Assembly (NCBI RefSeq): GCF_002251735.1 | Contig: NZ_NOXS01000032.1 | Coordinates: 186,001-250,000, forward strand | Length of the DNA stretch: 64,000 nucleotides | Source of the DNA: Elstera cyanobacteriorum | GTDB lineage: Bacteria; Pseudomonadota; Alphaproteobacteria; Elsterales; Elsteraceae | Direction: 5' to 3' | Shown: piece after piece, positions 7,313 through 16,587 of the stretch | How the letters are laid out: every line of letters begins with the position of its first letter | Numbering within the stretch: the stretch's first letter is position 1 | The notes under the pieces: model-generated | The model's database searches: none | Seen by the model: the letters and a program-made list of their open reading frames with translations, nothing else | Told to the model about the DNA's origin: nothing | Program-made: the position numbers and the translations under genes

Positions 7313-8691
7313 TGCTCGATCTCCGCGTCGGGGAACTGCCGCTGATAGCGCGCAAGTTCGGCGGGATCGAGACCGACGGTCAGATGCGCCTGCCCTTCCT
7401 CGTCATCCTCGCGCGTCAGCACCTCGCCGTGGGCATAAAGCCAGGCAAGATGCCGCCCATCCGCCGGGCCGATGGTGACGGCGATCACCTGCTGACGGTT
7501 GCGCAACGCCTCGTCGAGATAGGTCAGCAGCGCCTCGATCCCCTGCCCGGTCAGGGCCGAAACCGGCAGCGCCGTGCCGGTGACCCGCCGGGTCTGATCG
7601 GCCAAGCCTTCCGCGTCGAGCTGATCGATCTTATTCAGCACTTCCGGCAGCCCGGCATCGACCTTGGCATCCAGACCGAGCGACCGCAGCACCGCCTCGA
7701 CATCGGCTTTCTGGGCCTGGGTGTCGGCGTGCGAGGCATCGCGGACGTGCAGGATAATATCGGCTTCCAGCACCTCTTCCAGCGTCGCCCGAAAGGCCGC
7801 GACAAGCTGGGTCGGTAGGGCAGAGATGAAACCGACCGTATCCGACAAGATCACCCGCCGCCCGGACGGCAGCGACAGGCCGCGCATCGTGGGATCGAGC
7901 GTGGCGAAGAGCATATCTTCGGCCAGCACCTCGGCCTTGGTCAGCCGGTTGAACAGGGTCGATTTCCCCGCATTGGTATAGCCGACCAGGGCGATGACCG
8001 GATGCGGAACCTTCTTGCGCGCCCCGCGATGCAGCTCGCGCGTCCGCTTCACTTCCTCAAGCTCGCGCTTCAGCTTGGCGATGCGGTCGCCGATCAAACG
8101 GCGGTCGATTTCGAGCTGGCTTTCCCCCGGCCCGCCGAGGAAGCCGAAGCCGCCGCGCTGCCGCTCTAGATGGGTCCAGGACCGCACGAGGCGCGAACGC
8201 TGATAAGTCAAGGCCGCGAGTTCGACCTGCAAGCGCCCTTCATGGGTGCGGGCGCGGGCACCAAAGATTTCAAGGATCAGGCCGGTGCGGTCGATGACCT
8301 TCACCTGCCATTCGCGTTCCAGATTGCGTTGCTGAACCGGCGAGAGATGGCCATCGACAATAACGACCCCGGCCTTGACGGCGTTGATCGCCGCGCCCAA
8401 CCGTTCCAACACACCGGTACCAAACAGCGTTGCCGGGCGCACGGCCTTTAGGCGAACCGCCTCGGCCTGCTGAACGTCAAGGCCGATGGCTTCGGCAAGG
8501 CCAACCGCTTCCTGCACGCGCCCGTCAATCGACCGGCTATCCGGCCCTTCGGTTTTCCCGAGATCGGGATGCACCACAAAGGCGCGCGTCGCTTCTTTTT
8601 CACCGTCCTCGGCCTCTCCGAAAGGAAGGGCCGAGGCGCTGTCAAACTCGTCAGCGGTTTGGTCCGCCGTCGTCTCTTCTTTAGAGTTCAC
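7309..8691 (-). CDS. hflX: GTPase HflX, ribosome-associated
   Basis: HflX GTPase of 460 residues, a ribosome-binding and splitting factor active under stress. G-domain motifs: G1 GYTNAGKS, the switch-I region DPTMRGL, G3 DTVGFI, G4 NKID and [10 protein letters not shown]. Before them lie the HflX N-terminal domain ([16 protein letters not shown]) and the family-typical [13 protein letters not shown] glycine-rich helix. The start is a GTG at 8691, inside the last 11 bp of hfq; a longer frame to 8781 would overlap hfq heavily and begins with sequence unlike HflX. The linkage hfq-hflX is classic, also seen in enterobacteria. Confidence 0.95.
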   Translation of the reverse strand: MNSKEETTADQTADEFDSASALPFGEAEDGEKEATRAFVVHPDLGKTEGPDSRSIDGRVQEAVGLAEAIGLDVQQAEAVRLKAVRPATLFGTGVLERLGAAINAVKAGVVIVDGHLSPVQQRNLEREWQVKVIDRTGLILEIFGARARTHEGRLQVELAALTYQRSRLVRSWTHLERQRGGFGFLGGPGESQLEIDRRLIGDRIAKLKRELEEVKRTRELHRGARKKVPHPVIALVGYTNAGKSTLFNRLTKAEVLAEDMLFATLDPTMRGLSLPSGRRVILSDTVGFISALPTQLVAAFRATLEEVLEADIILHVRDASHADTQAQKADVEAVLRSLGLDAKVDAGLPEVLNKIDQLDAEGLADQTRRVTGTALPVSALTGQGIEALLTYLDEALRNRQQVIAVTIGPADGRHLAWLYAHGEVLTREDDEEGQAHLTVGLDPAELARYQRQFPDAEIEQ

Positions 8692-8932
8692 CCGCGTCTT
8701 TCGCTCCGTCGAACAACTGAACCGGCGCGGCGGGCATGATCGTCGAAATCGCATGCTTGTAGACAAGCTGCGAATGCGCATCGCGCCGCAACAACACCGA
8801 GAAATTATCGAACCAAGTCACGATGCCCTGTAGCTTCACGCCGTTCACTAGGAACACGGTCACCGGAATTTTTTGTTTGCGAATAGTGTTCAGGAAAACA
8901 TCCTGGACGTTTTGGGATTTTTCGGTGCTCAT
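8681..8932 (-). CDS. hfq: RNA chaperone Hfq
   Basis: Hfq of 83 residues, the usual short alphaproteobacterial form. Sm1 motif includes [20 protein letters not shown] and [20 protein letters not shown]; the Sm2 motif is [10 protein letters not shown]. It forms hexamers that pair small RNAs with mRNAs. In alphaproteobacteria it is also needed for nitrogen-fixation control, which fits its position after ntrBC-ntrYX. The gap to ntrX is 142 bp with a candidate promoter and an 8-bp hairpin, so hfq can probably be expressed apart from the ntr genes. Confidence 0.98.
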   Translation of the reverse strand: MSTEKSQNVQDVFLNTIRKQKIPVTVFLVNGVKLQGIVTWFDNFSVLLRRDAHSQLVYKHAISTIMPAAPVQLFDGAKDAGEL

Positions 8933-8981
8933 TGCGGCAGTCCTTCTTGCTTTTGGGCCATTGCCAATTAAACCAACGCTT

Positions 8982-9003
8982 TATCGGTCAGTGCGGACCG
9001 ATA
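8982..9003 (-). promoter_or_regulatory. Perfect 8-bp hairpin in the hfq leader
   Basis: Inverted repeat with arms TATCGGTC and GACCGATA (8982-8989 and 8996-9003) and a 6-nt loop. It lies 50 nt upstream of the hfq start and would be in the 5' leader if the candidate promoter at 9006-9035 is used. No U tract follows, so it is not an intrinsic terminator. It could be an mRNA stability element or a binding site. Confidence 0.5.
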
Positions 9004-9005
9004 TC

Positions 9006-9035
9006 GTTACACACACGCACCTATATGTAGGACAA
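9006..9035 (-). promoter_or_regulatory. Candidate sigma-70 promoter of hfq
   Basis: On the minus strand TTGTCC, 18 nt, TGTAAC lies in the 142-bp gap between ntrX and hfq. Each hexamer matches four of six consensus bases. It would give hfq-hflX an expression route independent of the ntr genes. Found by eye only. Confidence 0.35.
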
Positions 9036-9074
9036 TCCGGCGCCCCCGGCTAGGGGTGCAGTGCGGGATGCCCG

Positions 9075-10457
9075 TTAGATTTTGCGGTCGGTGCCGTTGA
9101 CCCCGAGCGATTTCAGCTTCCGGTGCAGGGCCGACCGTTCCATCCCGACGAAGGACGCCGTGCGGCTGATGTTACCGCCAAAGCGGTTGACCTGCGCCAG
9201 CAGATAATCCCGCTCGAATACTTCTCGCGCCTCGCGCAGCGGCAGCGACATAATCTCGCCACCCTTGTCCCAGGCTAGCACCGCCGGGGCTTTTGCACTG
9301 ATTTCCGGTGGCAGCATATCGGCGCGGATCGGCGCGCGCGGATCGCCGGGGGCCATGATCAGAAGCCGTTCGACGGTATTGCGCAACTCGCGGATATTGC
9401 CCGGCCAATCGTAGGCTTGCAGCGAAGCCAGCGCATCCTCGCCGATCTCGCGCGGCGGGAGGCCGTTGATTTCCGTCGCCCGGCGAACGAAATAGCGCAC
9501 GAGATCGGGGATATCGTCGGCCCGCTCCCGCAGGCTGGGAATCCGGATCGGCACGACGTTGAGGCGGTAATAGAGATCCTCGCGGAACCGCCCTTCCGCC
9601 ATTTCGGTCGCAAGATCGCGGTTGCTGGAGGCAATGACGCGCACATCAACCTCTACCCGCGACCGACCGCCAACGCGCTCGAACGTCTGCTCCTGCAAAG
9701 CGCGAACGATTTTGCCCTGGGTGGCCAAGGGCATATCCGCCACCTCGTCGAGTAGCAAAGTGCCGCCGTGGGCCTGCTCGAACAGGCCAACGCGCCGACC
9801 GCCCTCGCCCTCGTCCGACCCGAAAAGCTCAAGCTCGATCCGGTCGGGGTGCATGATGGCGCAATTGACGCCGACGAAGGGGCCGGACGCCCGGCGCGAC
9901 TGCGCGTGCAGCGCCCGCGCCACCACTTCTTTCCCCGTCCCCGGCGCCCCGGTAATCAGCACGCGGCTATTGGTTGGTGCCACTTTTTCGATGGCCTGAC
10001 GGACCGCCGTGATCCCCTGGGAGGTGCCGGTCAGATCGAATTCGACGCTGGTGCGCGACTTGAGGTCCGCGACTTCGCGCCGCAGCTTCGCCGCCTCAAT
10101 CGCCCGGTCGATAACATGCAGCAGGTGATCGGACTTAAAGGGCTTTTCGACGAAATCATACGCCCCCTGCTTGATCGCGCCGACCGCCGTTTCAATCGTA
10201 CCGTGGCCGCTCATCATCACCACAGGCATCCCCGGATGATCGGCTTGCACCTTCTCCAGAATTTGCAGCCCGTCGAGCGCGCTCCCCTGCAACCAGATAT
10301 CCAGCAGCATCAGGTGCGGCTGACGGGTGCGCACCGCCTCCAACGCCTGATCGCTCGATCCGGCGGTTCGCACGCTGTAGCCTTCGTCTTTCAGGATGTC
10401 GGCGAGCAGATTGCGGATATCCGCCTCGTCGTCGACAACTAGAATTTCATGCGCCAT
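9075..10457 (-). CDS. ntrX: Nitrogen assimilation response regulator NtrX
   Basis: Response regulator of 460 residues, partner of NtrY. Receiver domain has ILVVDDE with phospho-acceptor Asp53 (LLDIW). The central AAA+ domain has Walker A GAPGTGKE and Walker B TLLLDEV. The C-terminal Fis-type helix-turn-helix is GNISRTASFVGMERSALHRK. The GAFTGA loop that contacts sigma-54 is absent: the stretch between LFGSDEG and GLFEQA has no such motif, which is known for NtrX of several alphaproteobacteria. The start is the ATG at 10457 behind GGAAGG, overlapping ntrY by 11 bp; the longer frame to 10592 lies inside ntrY. Confidence 0.95.
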   Translation of the reverse strand: MAHEILVVDDEADIRNLLADILKDEGYSVRTAGSSDQALEAVRTRQPHLMLLDIWLQGSALDGLQILEKVQADHPGMPVVMMSGHGTIETAVGAIKQGAYDFVEKPFKSDHLLHVIDRAIEAAKLRREVADLKSRTSVEFDLTGTSQGITAVRQAIEKVAPTNSRVLITGAPGTGKEVVARALHAQSRRASGPFVGVNCAIMHPDRIELELFGSDEGEGGRRVGLFEQAHGGTLLLDEVADMPLATQGKIVRALQEQTFERVGGRSRVEVDVRVIASSNRDLATEMAEGRFREDLYYRLNVVPIRIPSLRERADDIPDLVRYFVRRATEINGLPPREIGEDALASLQAYDWPGNIRELRNTVERLLIMAPGDPRAPIRADMLPPEISAKAPAVLAWDKGGEIMSLPLREAREVFERDYLLAQVNRFGGNISRTASFVGMERSALHRKLKSLGVNGTDRKI

Positions 10458-12792
10458 AGGTTCCTTCCGCTGTCCCGTCGCGCGTTTCGTCGCGGGCGGT
10501 CCCGAGAGTTTCGCCTTTTCGTGGCAAGATAAGGGCAACCTCTGCCCCCCGCGCGCCCGGTCGCTCAGGTTCACCGGGCGCGAGCGGTGCATCCGTCAAA
10601 CGAATCTCCCCCGCATGGTCTTCCATAATCTTGGCAACAATGGCAAGCCCCAAGCCGGTTCCTTTCGCCCGCGTCGTCACATAGGGTTCGGTCAAACGAT
10701 CGCGCTGGTCAACCGGCAAGCCGCGCCCATTATCGGTGACGGTCAGGCGCGTGCCGCGCCCATCCTGCCCCAAGGCCACACGCACCTGCCCGGTCGGCAG
10801 CCCCTCACCTTCGCGTCCATCGATGGCATCGATGGCATTCTGAACGAGATTGATCAGCGCCTGACGAATCTGCCGCCCATCGCAGCGCACGGTCTCCGCC
10901 ACTTCAGGCAAGCTGAGATCGAAGGTGATATCAGGCCGGGCCGAGCGTTGCAGCAGCATCACTTCCCGCAAAATCTGCGGCAAGTCTTCCGGCTTCATCA
11001 CGGGCTGCGGCATGCGCGCGAAGGCGGAGAACTCATCGACCATCCGCCCAATGTCGCCCACTTGGCGGACAATGGTATCGGTGCAGAGAGTAAACGTCTC
11101 AGGGTCGCTCGATATCTCTTTGAGATATTTACGTTTCAAGCGTTCCGCAGAAAGCTGGATCGGCGTCAGCGGATTCTTAATCTCGTGGGCGATGCGCCGC
11201 GCCACATCGGCCCAAGCCGCCGTGCGCTGCGCCACTAGCAGTTCAGTAATATCATCGAAGGTAACGACATAGCCCTGCGTTTCGCCCTGCTCCAACAGTT
11301 CAGCAGTCACCCGAACCAAAAGGGTTTGCGTGCGTCCATCGCGGTTCAGCTTGACCTGACCATCAGCCCGCCGGTCGGGCCGTTCGCGGGCCGCTTCGAA
11401 CAAGGGCTGCATTTCCGGGACGATGGCGGCCAGGGGCTTCCCCACCAGCGGTGTCAGATCAAGGCCGAGCAGGCTGCCCGCCGAGCGGTTGCCCATCGTT
11501 AGCCCCCCGTCCGGGTCGAGGCCCAAGACCCCCGCCGATACGCCGCCCAGCACCGCTTCGATAAAGCGGCGGCGCTCGTCCAATTGGCTATTGGTGGCGA
11601 GAAGGGCGTGGCGCTGATGATCAACCTCGCGGCTCATGCGATTGAAGGCACGGGCGAGGGAGCCAAGCTCGTCATCCCCCGGTAGATCGGGAACACGGGC
11701 GGAGAAATCCCCGGCGCGGATACGTTCCGCCGCTGCAATAATGACGGAAATTGGCCGAACGAGATTGGTGGCGACGACCAGTCCCAGCGCAGAGGAGAGC
11801 ACCAGCAAGACCAGCGCCAATACCAGATAGACGAGGCCAAAGGTCGTTTGAAGCTGCGAGCGTTCTTTCTCTAAATTCTCATAAGCGTCAACGGCATTGG
11901 CCGTTTCTTGCACGTAGGAAATAACGCGCGGATCGACCGCCCGCCCGACATAGAGATAGCCGCCAATGCTTTCCAAGCGGATGAGCGCACGAACCCGATC
12001 ATCATCGGAATTGGTCATGATCGCGACTTCGCCGCGCTGGGCTTGCTCCAGCGCCCAGGCTGGAACTGGCTCGAATTCTAGCCGAAAGGTCAGGCCTGCC
12101 CGGGCCAATACCTGCCCGTCGCGCCCGAAGACCACCGCTTCCGACAGGTTGCGTAAGGCGGCCTGCGTTCCTACAAGATCACGGAACCAGACCGGATCGG
12201 CAAAGAGCCGGGGCGACTCCCGGTCAAGATCAACGGCCATCGACAGAATATCGCCTTTGATCGCCAGATTATGTTCTTGAAGATAGGCCGCCGCGATGGC
12301 TTTCGAGCCATCCAGCGCGCTGCGCACCCGTTCTGAAAACCAGCCGTTGACCGATAGGTTGAGAAAGACAACGGAGAAAACGGCCACCAGAATGGTCGGC
12401 GGAATGGTCACAGCGCCGAACAGCAACACAAGGCGAATATGCAGCCGCGACCCGGCAAGACCCCGCCGCCGCTCTGTCCAGAGTTCAACAAGACGCGACA
12501 CGACAACGACCGCCAAGGCCAGCAGCAGCACAAGATCGACAATCAGCAACCAGGTGACCCAGCCCCGATCCACCGACACAAACGGCCCTGCCCCGGTCAT
12601 CGCCGCATAGGTGGCGATACCCGACAGGGTCAGCAACACCATAAGGGTCAGGATTAGCCGCCGCCCGAGGCCCCGGGCATCGGCGCGACGTTCCAGCCAC
12701 GCGCCGAGTTTTCGGGCGGCGGCGGGTTGCGTCATCGAAATGTCAGGCTTTGCACCCTCGGTGGCGCGCGCGCCCCGCTCGGATTCGGTCAC
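10447..12792 (-). CDS. ntrY: Membrane sensor histidine kinase NtrY
   Basis: Sensor kinase of 781 residues. Several hydrophobic segments fill residues 40-150 (for example ILTLMVLLTLSGIATYAAM and LVLLFGAVTIPPTILVAVFS), followed by a periplasmic region and a further membrane segment near 335. Then come a HAMP-like segment, a PAS domain and the kinase: H-box RRIAHEIKNPLTPIQL, N-box NLVQNAIDAI, G-box TDNGRGLPVD and GTGLGLAI. It senses nitrogen or redox state and phosphorylates NtrX. ATG at 12792; a second Met at residue 20 is possible. It starts 55 bp after ntrC. Confidence 0.95.
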   Translation of the reverse strand: MTESERGARATEGAKPDISMTQPAAARKLGAWLERRADARGLGRRLILTLMVLLTLSGIATYAAMTGAGPFVSVDRGWVTWLLIVDLVLLLALAVVVVSRLVELWTERRRGLAGSRLHIRLVLLFGAVTIPPTILVAVFSVVFLNLSVNGWFSERVRSALDGSKAIAAAYLQEHNLAIKGDILSMAVDLDRESPRLFADPVWFRDLVGTQAALRNLSEAVVFGRDGQVLARAGLTFRLEFEPVPAWALEQAQRGEVAIMTNSDDDRVRALIRLESIGGYLYVGRAVDPRVISYVQETANAVDAYENLEKERSQLQTTFGLVYLVLALVLLVLSSALGLVVATNLVRPISVIIAAAERIRAGDFSARVPDLPGDDELGSLARAFNRMSREVDHQRHALLATNSQLDERRRFIEAVLGGVSAGVLGLDPDGGLTMGNRSAGSLLGLDLTPLVGKPLAAIVPEMQPLFEAARERPDRRADGQVKLNRDGRTQTLLVRVTAELLEQGETQGYVVTFDDITELLVAQRTAAWADVARRIAHEIKNPLTPIQLSAERLKRKYLKEISSDPETFTLCTDTIVRQVGDIGRMVDEFSAFARMPQPVMKPEDLPQILREVMLLQRSARPDITFDLSLPEVAETVRCDGRQIRQALINLVQNAIDAIDGREGEGLPTGQVRVALGQDGRGTRLTVTDNGRGLPVDQRDRLTEPYVTTRAKGTGLGLAIVAKIMEDHAGEIRLTDAPLAPGEPERPGARGAEVALILPRKGETLGTARDETRDGTAEGTYGA

Positions 12793-12847
12793 CGATGCTC
12801 CCTCGTCAGGTTCCGGGCAGCGTTGCCACTGCCCGGTCTTTGGGCAG

Positions 12848-14293
12848 CTATCTTATCCCGCGCATCACCTGAATGTCCAACTCGCGGATTTTCTTGCGCA
12901 ACGTATTGCGGTTGAGGCCCAGAAGCTCCGCCGCTTTAATCTGATTACCGCGCGTCGCCGCTAGGGTCAGCAGCAACAGCGGGCGTTCGACTTCGCGCAA
13001 AACCCGATCATAGAGCCCTGCCGCCGGAAGCTGATCCTTATGGGCGGCGAAATAATCCTTAAGGTGCCGTTCGACGGCGCCGCTGAGATTTTCGCTTTCG
13101 GGCGGGCGGTCCGGCGTCGGGTCCGGGGCGCTATCGGCCAGTTCCTGCTCGATGACGTCGGCGCCGATCACTTCCTGACTATAGAGCGCCGCAAAGCGCC
13201 GCATCATATTCTCAAGCTCGCGAACATTCCCCGGCCAGCGGTGCGCGCGCAGCCGGTCAAGCGCCCCTTGGCTCAAGGATTTCTGCGGCAGCCCTTCGTT
13301 GGCAGCGATCTTCAGGAAATGGCGAGCAAGGGCCGGGACGTCCTCGCTGCGCTCGCGGAGCGGCGGCAGGCGGATCGGCACGACATTCAGCCGGTAGAAG
13401 AGATCCTCGCGGAACTGGCCAAGCCGGATGAGCTGGCGCAAATCGCGGTGGGTCGCGGCGACGATGCGCACATCGGCCTTGATCGCCGTGCGACCGCCGA
13501 CCGTGGTATATTCGCCTTCCTGCAAGACGCGCAGCAGGCGGGTTTGCGCTTCAAGCGGCATATCGCCGATTTCATCGAGGAACAGCGTGCCGCCTTGGGC
13601 CTGTTCGAACCGACCGACCGACCGGCTGTGGGCGCCGGTAAAAGCCCCTTTTTCGTGCCCGAACAGGTCGGATTCGATCAGCTCGCGCGGGATCGCTGCC
13701 ATATTGACGGCAACGAACGGCCCGCCCCGGCGTTTGCCGTAATCGTGCAGGGCTCGGGCGACCAGCTCTTTCCCCGTCCCGCTTTCCCCCGTGATCATCA
13801 CCGTTAGATCGGTGCCCATCAGGCGGGCGAGAACCCGGTAAATTTCCTGCATCGCGGGGGAACGGCCAATCAGCGGCAGTTGCTCTTCCCCTTCCGCCAC
13901 ATCGGGCGCCGTCGGGTAGCTTTCGCCCTGAACGGTCAGCGCCCGCTGCACGACGCGCATGAACTCGTTGAGATCAAAGGGTTTCGGCAAATAGTCGAAG
14001 GCCCCGACCTCCGTCGCCTTTACCGCCGTCATTAGCGTGTTCTGGGCGCTCATGACGATCACCCGGAGGTTCGGGCGGGCGCGCCGAATGCGCGGCACCA
14101 GATCAAGCCCGTTCGCATCCGGCATGATCACATCGGTGATCACCAGATCGCCCTCGCCCGCTTCCACCCACGACCACAGCGTCGAGGCCGTCGCCGTCGT
14201 GCGGACTTCATGCCCCAGCCGGGTTAAGGCCTGGGTCAGTACCGTGCGGATAGCGCGATCATCGTCTGCGACCAGAATGGTGCTGCCTGTCAT
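12848..14293 (-). CDS. ntrC: Nitrogen regulator NtrC (sigma-54 activator)
   Basis: NtrC (NRI), 481 residues from the chosen start. Receiver: TILVADDD and Asp54 in VITDVIMPD. Sigma-54 interaction domain: Walker A GESGTGKE, the GAFTGA motif in [13 protein letters not shown], and [12 protein letters not shown]-terminal Fis helix-turn-helix [19 protein letters not shown]. When phosphorylated by NtrB it activates sigma-54 promoters of nitrogen-assimilation genes. I chose ATG 14293 because a GAGGGG site precedes it and Asp falls at position 54; an in-frame ATG at 14332 overlaps the ntrB stop (ATGA) but has no ribosome site. Confidence 0.96.
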   Translation of the reverse strand: MTGSTILVADDDRAIRTVLTQALTRLGHEVRTTATASTLWSWVEAGEGDLVITDVIMPDANGLDLVPRIRRARPNLRVIVMSAQNTLMTAVKATEVGAFDYLPKPFDLNEFMRVVQRALTVQGESYPTAPDVAEGEEQLPLIGRSPAMQEIYRVLARLMGTDLTVMITGESGTGKELVARALHDYGKRRGGPFVAVNMAAIPRELIESDLFGHEKGAFTGAHSRSVGRFEQAQGGTLFLDEIGDMPLEAQTRLLRVLQEGEYTTVGGRTAIKADVRIVAATHRDLRQLIRLGQFREDLFYRLNVVPIRLPPLRERSEDVPALARHFLKIAANEGLPQKSLSQGALDRLRAHRWPGNVRELENMMRRFAALYSQEVIGADVIEQELADSAPDPTPDRPPESENLSGAVERHLKDYFAAHKDQLPAAGLYDRVLREVERPLLLLTLAATRGNQIKAAELLGLNRNTLRKKIRELDIQVMRGIR

Positions 14294-14328
14294 ACCATGC
14301 CCCTCATCATTTCCCCCACGCACCGCGC

Positions 14329-15444
14329 TCATCGCGTCGGCACCATTGGCAGATACACGCGGAAGCTCGTCCGTTTCGGCTGGCTATCGACCTCGACCAC
14401 GCCGCCATGATCGCCAATGATCTTCGCCACCAATGCAAGTCCCAGGCCGGAACCATTTGTCTTCGTCGTGACAAAGGCATCGAAGAGATGGGGCTGGAGA
14501 TCGTCGGGGATTCCTTCGCCATTATCCTGCACGGTCACGACCAGCGGCAAATGCACCCGCGTCTTGGCCCCCGGCACCTCCAAGCGCACGCCGTGCTGGT
14601 AGGCCGTCTTCAGGGTGATTTCACCCCCGGGGTGCGGCATCGCCTCTGCGGCGTTTTTCACGAGGTTTAGGAAGACTTGGACCAATAAATCGCGGTTGCC
14701 GTAGACGGGTGGCAGCGACGGATCGTAAAGCTCGATAAAGCGGTGATCGCGGGCAAAGCCCGACTGCGCCAGCTTGCGCACGTGATCCAAGACCTGATGA
14801 ATATTCACCGGCTCGCGCTGAAGGGCGCGACTGTCGGAGAAAACCTCCATCCGATTGACCAGGGCTTTGATGCGGTCCACCTCGTCGACAATCAGGCGGG
14901 TCAGCATCTGATCGTCCGGCGAGGCCGAGGTTTCCAGCAATTGCGCCGCGCCGCGAATACCGCTCAGCGGGTTTTTCACCTCATGGGCCAGCATTGCCGC
15001 CATCGCGGTCACCGAGCGGGCCGCACCACGGCTGGACATTTGCTGATCGATTTTCGAAGCGATGGAATGCTCGCGCAAGGCAATCAACAGCGTGCCGGGC
15101 CGCTCAATGACCGGCGTAACATCGACCGTTACGCGCTTCGCGGCAAGGCGCGGCCCTTCCAGCAGAACCCCATGTTCGACCAGACTACGGCCCTTATTAC
15201 GGCAGAGCTCGACCAGCGCCGTCAGCGGGCTATCCCCGGCCAGATACTCGCTGAGATGCCCGCCAACCGCTTGGGCGGAGGAAACCCCAAGAAACTGTTC
15301 CGCTGCAATATTCAACAGTCGTATACAATTATCCTCGTCCAGCGCGATCATCACATAGGGTAAGGCATTGATAAGAATATGTTCTTCAATAGGATGCGGT
15401 TTCGTTACCCGCCCCTGGCGCGGCCCCTTGGAAAGCCCGGTCAT
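14329..15444 (-). CDS. ntrB: Nitrogen sensor histidine kinase NtrB
   Basis: Soluble kinase/phosphatase of 371 residues with no membrane segments. An N-terminal PAS domain ([18 protein letters not shown]) precedes the H-box [15 protein letters not shown] with His154, the N-box [10 protein letters not shown], and G-boxes QDNGEGIP and GSGLGLAL. With PII protein it sets the phosphorylation of NtrC according to nitrogen supply. Its ATG overlaps the dusB stop as ATGA (15441-15444), so it is translationally coupled to the gene upstream. Confidence 0.96.
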   Translation of the reverse strand: MTGLSKGPRQGRVTKPHPIEEHILINALPYVMIALDEDNCIRLLNIAAEQFLGVSSAQAVGGHLSEYLAGDSPLTALVELCRNKGRSLVEHGVLLEGPRLAAKRVTVDVTPVIERPGTLLIALREHSIASKIDQQMSSRGAARSVTAMAAMLAHEVKNPLSGIRGAAQLLETSASPDDQMLTRLIVDEVDRIKALVNRMEVFSDSRALQREPVNIHQVLDHVRKLAQSGFARDHRFIELYDPSLPPVYGNRDLLVQVFLNLVKNAAEAMPHPGGEITLKTAYQHGVRLEVPGAKTRVHLPLVVTVQDNGEGIPDDLQPHLFDAFVTTKTNGSGLGLALVAKIIGDHGGVVEVDSQPKRTSFRVYLPMVPTR

Positions 15445-16448
15445 GCCGCAATCCCCTGGGTCGTCATAGCCGCATCAATCAGGGTGGTAATCGCCGCCCG
15501 CACCGGCGCGGCTTCTGTCGCTCGGTTAACCACGGTTCGGAAAGCCGTCACGGCAGGCGATCCAGCAGGCAGCAGCGCTTCGGCATACCAAGCCAGATGC
15601 TTACGGGCGATCCGCAGGCCCATCTCAGTTCCATAGTGCGCGATTAGGGCATCGAGATGCTCTTCGATCACCGCTGCTTTCTCAGCGAGATCGGGATCAG
15701 GGCGAACCTCGCCGCGTGCCAGATAGGCGGCGGCCTGCCCGGCGAACCAAGGGCGCCCACAGCAGCCCCGCCCGATCATCACCCCGGCCGCCCCAGACTG
15801 GTCGAGGGCCTGGCGAATATCGCTCAGCGACTGGATATCGCCATTGACGATCACAGGAACGGAAACCGCCGAAACCGTCGCACGAACCTGCGCCCAATCG
15901 GCGTGCCCAGTATAGAATTGCATGCGCGTGCGCCCGTGGACGGTGATCAGCTTGACCCCCGCCGCCTCCGCCTTAGAGGCCAGGGAGGGGGCGTTCAGCG
16001 CGTCCCAATCCCAGCCCAAGCGCATTTTCAATGTCACCGGAATCGAAACGGCGTTGACCACCGCTTCGATGATCGCCAGGGCCGTCGTTTCGTCGCGCAT
16101 CAAGGCCGACCCCGCCTGGCCGTTGACGACCTTTTTGACCGGGCAGCCCATGTTGATATCGATGATCGCCGCGCCCAGACCCTCGTTAACGCGCGCGGCT
16201 TCGGCCATGATCTTAGGATCGCAGCCCGCCAATTGCACGGCGGCGGGCTGCTCGTCCATCTCGGTTTGCGCCATCGCTAGCGTCGTCTTATGGCCGCGTG
16301 CCAGGGACTCCGATGCGATCATCTCCGAAACAACCAACCCGGCGCCATAGCGTTTTGCCAGCCGCCGGAAGGGTAAATCGCTGACCCCCGACATGGGGGC
16401 CAGCAGAACAGGTGCATCAACTGCTATAGAACCAATCATTAAGCCCAT
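15441..16448 (-). CDS. dusB: tRNA-dihydrouridine synthase DusB (NifR3)
   Basis: FMN enzyme of 335 residues that reduces uridine in the D-loop of tRNA. It has APMSGVSDLPFRRL at the N-terminus, the active-site cysteine in NMGCPVKKV, KMRLGWD, and the phosphate loop VNGDIQS ... GVMIGRGCCGRPW. In alphaproteobacteria this gene (nifR3) is the first gene of the ntrBC operon, as here. I set the start at ATG 16448 behind AGAAGGAA; in-frame starts at 16481 and 16439 are possible. Confidence 0.94.
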   Translation of the reverse strand: MGLMIGSIAVDAPVLLAPMSGVSDLPFRRLAKRYGAGLVVSEMIASESLARGHKTTLAMAQTEMDEQPAAVQLAGCDPKIMAEAARVNEGLGAAIIDINMGCPVKKVVNGQAGSALMRDETTALAIIEAVVNAVSIPVTLKMRLGWDWDALNAPSLASKAEAAGVKLITVHGRTRMQFYTGHADWAQVRATVSAVSVPVIVNGDIQSLSDIRQALDQSGAAGVMIGRGCCGRPWFAGQAAAYLARGEVRPDPDLAEKAAVIEEHLDALIAHYGTEMGLRIARKHLAWYAEALLPAGSPAVTAFRTVVNRATEAAPVRAAITTLIDAAMTTQGIAA

Positions 16449-16587
16449 TTTTTGGGCATTCCTTCTGCTGATGATTAGCAATTAGGCATCGGCTCACGCT
16501 AACCTTCCCGCCGTCGTCCGACAAGCGCCGTCTTGTCAAACGCCTGTGCAAACCTGAGGGTAGAGTCTGTCGGGGGGAGAAAAACGA

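Noticed and set aside
12848-14332. NtrC start at 14332 with ATGA overlap
   Set aside because: No ribosome site precedes it and the 13 extra residues are not typical; ATG 14293 has GAGGGG and places the phospho-acceptor at Asp54.
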